DNA of 32,609 nucleotides from Blastocatellia bacterium. Lineage in GTDB: Bacteria > Acidobacteriota > Blastocatellia > Pyrinomonadales > Pyrinomonadaceae. Positions 32,602 through 32,609 of the stretch are shown in pieces. The translations under genes and the position numbers were made by a program. The DNA lies in contig JAEUQI010000033.1 in NCBI GenBank assembly GCA_016789145.1, positions 1 through 32,609 of the forward strand. Direction: 5' to 3'. Numbering within the stretch: position 1 is the first letter of the stretch; each line of letters begins with the position of its first letter. The notes under the pieces were generated by a model. It searched no databases. It was not told the origin of the DNA and worked only from the letters and a program-made list of their open reading frames with translations.

Positions 32602-32609
32602 CGTCTTAC

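Larger units (their letters stand above)
32102..32609. other. Non-coding stretch at the window end
   Basis: About 500 bases without a convincing gene. It holds two hairpins (32210-32237, 32294-32321), a 7-base tandem repeat (32541-32561) and a strong outgoing promoter (32574-32601). A 62-residue frame at 32261-32449 has no ribosome-binding site, crosses the second hairpin and has no recognisable pattern, so it is not called. Confidence 0.6.

Overview
The window reads as chromosomal DNA from a Gram-negative bacterium, most likely an acidobacterium (Blastocatellia/Pyrinomonadaceae-like). The lineage call is inferred from two adjacent secreted VWFA proteins of the kind expanded in Acidobacteriota, the TonB/ExbB/ExbD and SecDF envelope genes, a C+ (zinc) L28, and codon use of moderate GC. 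No rRNA, tRNA, CRISPR array, transposase or phage gene was found. Most of the window is housekeeping and envelope genes. The accessory part is a compact bacterial microcompartment (BMC) locus.

Layout. 1-160: paired REP-like palindromes and a promoter. 161-7373 (+): der, a MauE-type membrane protein fused to two thioredoxin-like domains, tgt, yajC, secD, secF. 7374-7720: long promoter region. 7721-11496 (+): a TonB energy-transduction operon (tonB, exbB, two exbD paralogues, a Cys-containing envelope protein), with hairpins between several genes and a strong terminator at its end. 11584-14239 (+): rel and ridA, ending at a perfect 15-bp-stem hairpin shared with convergent rpmB (-). 14630-17801 (+): a SurA/PpiC-like isomerase and an ABC-F ATPase. 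17888-20422 (-): guaB and a RodZ-like protein. 20611-23584 (+): the BMC operon. 23630-25721 (-): two VWFA proteins. 25979-28895 (+): pilC and pilB of a type IV pilus/type II secretion machine. 28931-29614 (+): a secreted protein of unknown function. 29607-30518 (-): a threonine/serine dehydratase. 30618-32030 (+): 6-phosphogluconate dehydrogenase. 32031-32609: non-coding DNA with minisatellites, hairpins and a strong promoter facing out of the window.

The most interesting unit is 20611-23584. It encodes two closely related BMC-H shell proteins with different pore loops. It also encodes a CoA-acylating-type aldehyde dehydrogenase with a long C-terminal extension holding an encapsulation-peptide-like helix and a second conserved-looking tail, a tail-anchored zinc-ribbon protein, and a 32-residue single-pass membrane peptide. 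No pentamer, trimer, phosphotransacylase, alcohol dehydrogenase or signature enzyme is present here. It is therefore either a minimal or satellite BMC locus completed elsewhere, or a compartment with an unusual link to the membrane. The two membrane-anchored small proteins are the part I cannot match to a known BMC role.

Regulation visible in the sequence: sigma70-like promoters (-35/-10 pairs) for the ton operon, rpmB, rodZ and the outgoing gene; extended -10 elements before der, ridA and pilC; a TATAAT placed so close to guaB that its mRNA may be leaderless; and several palindromes that could be operators.
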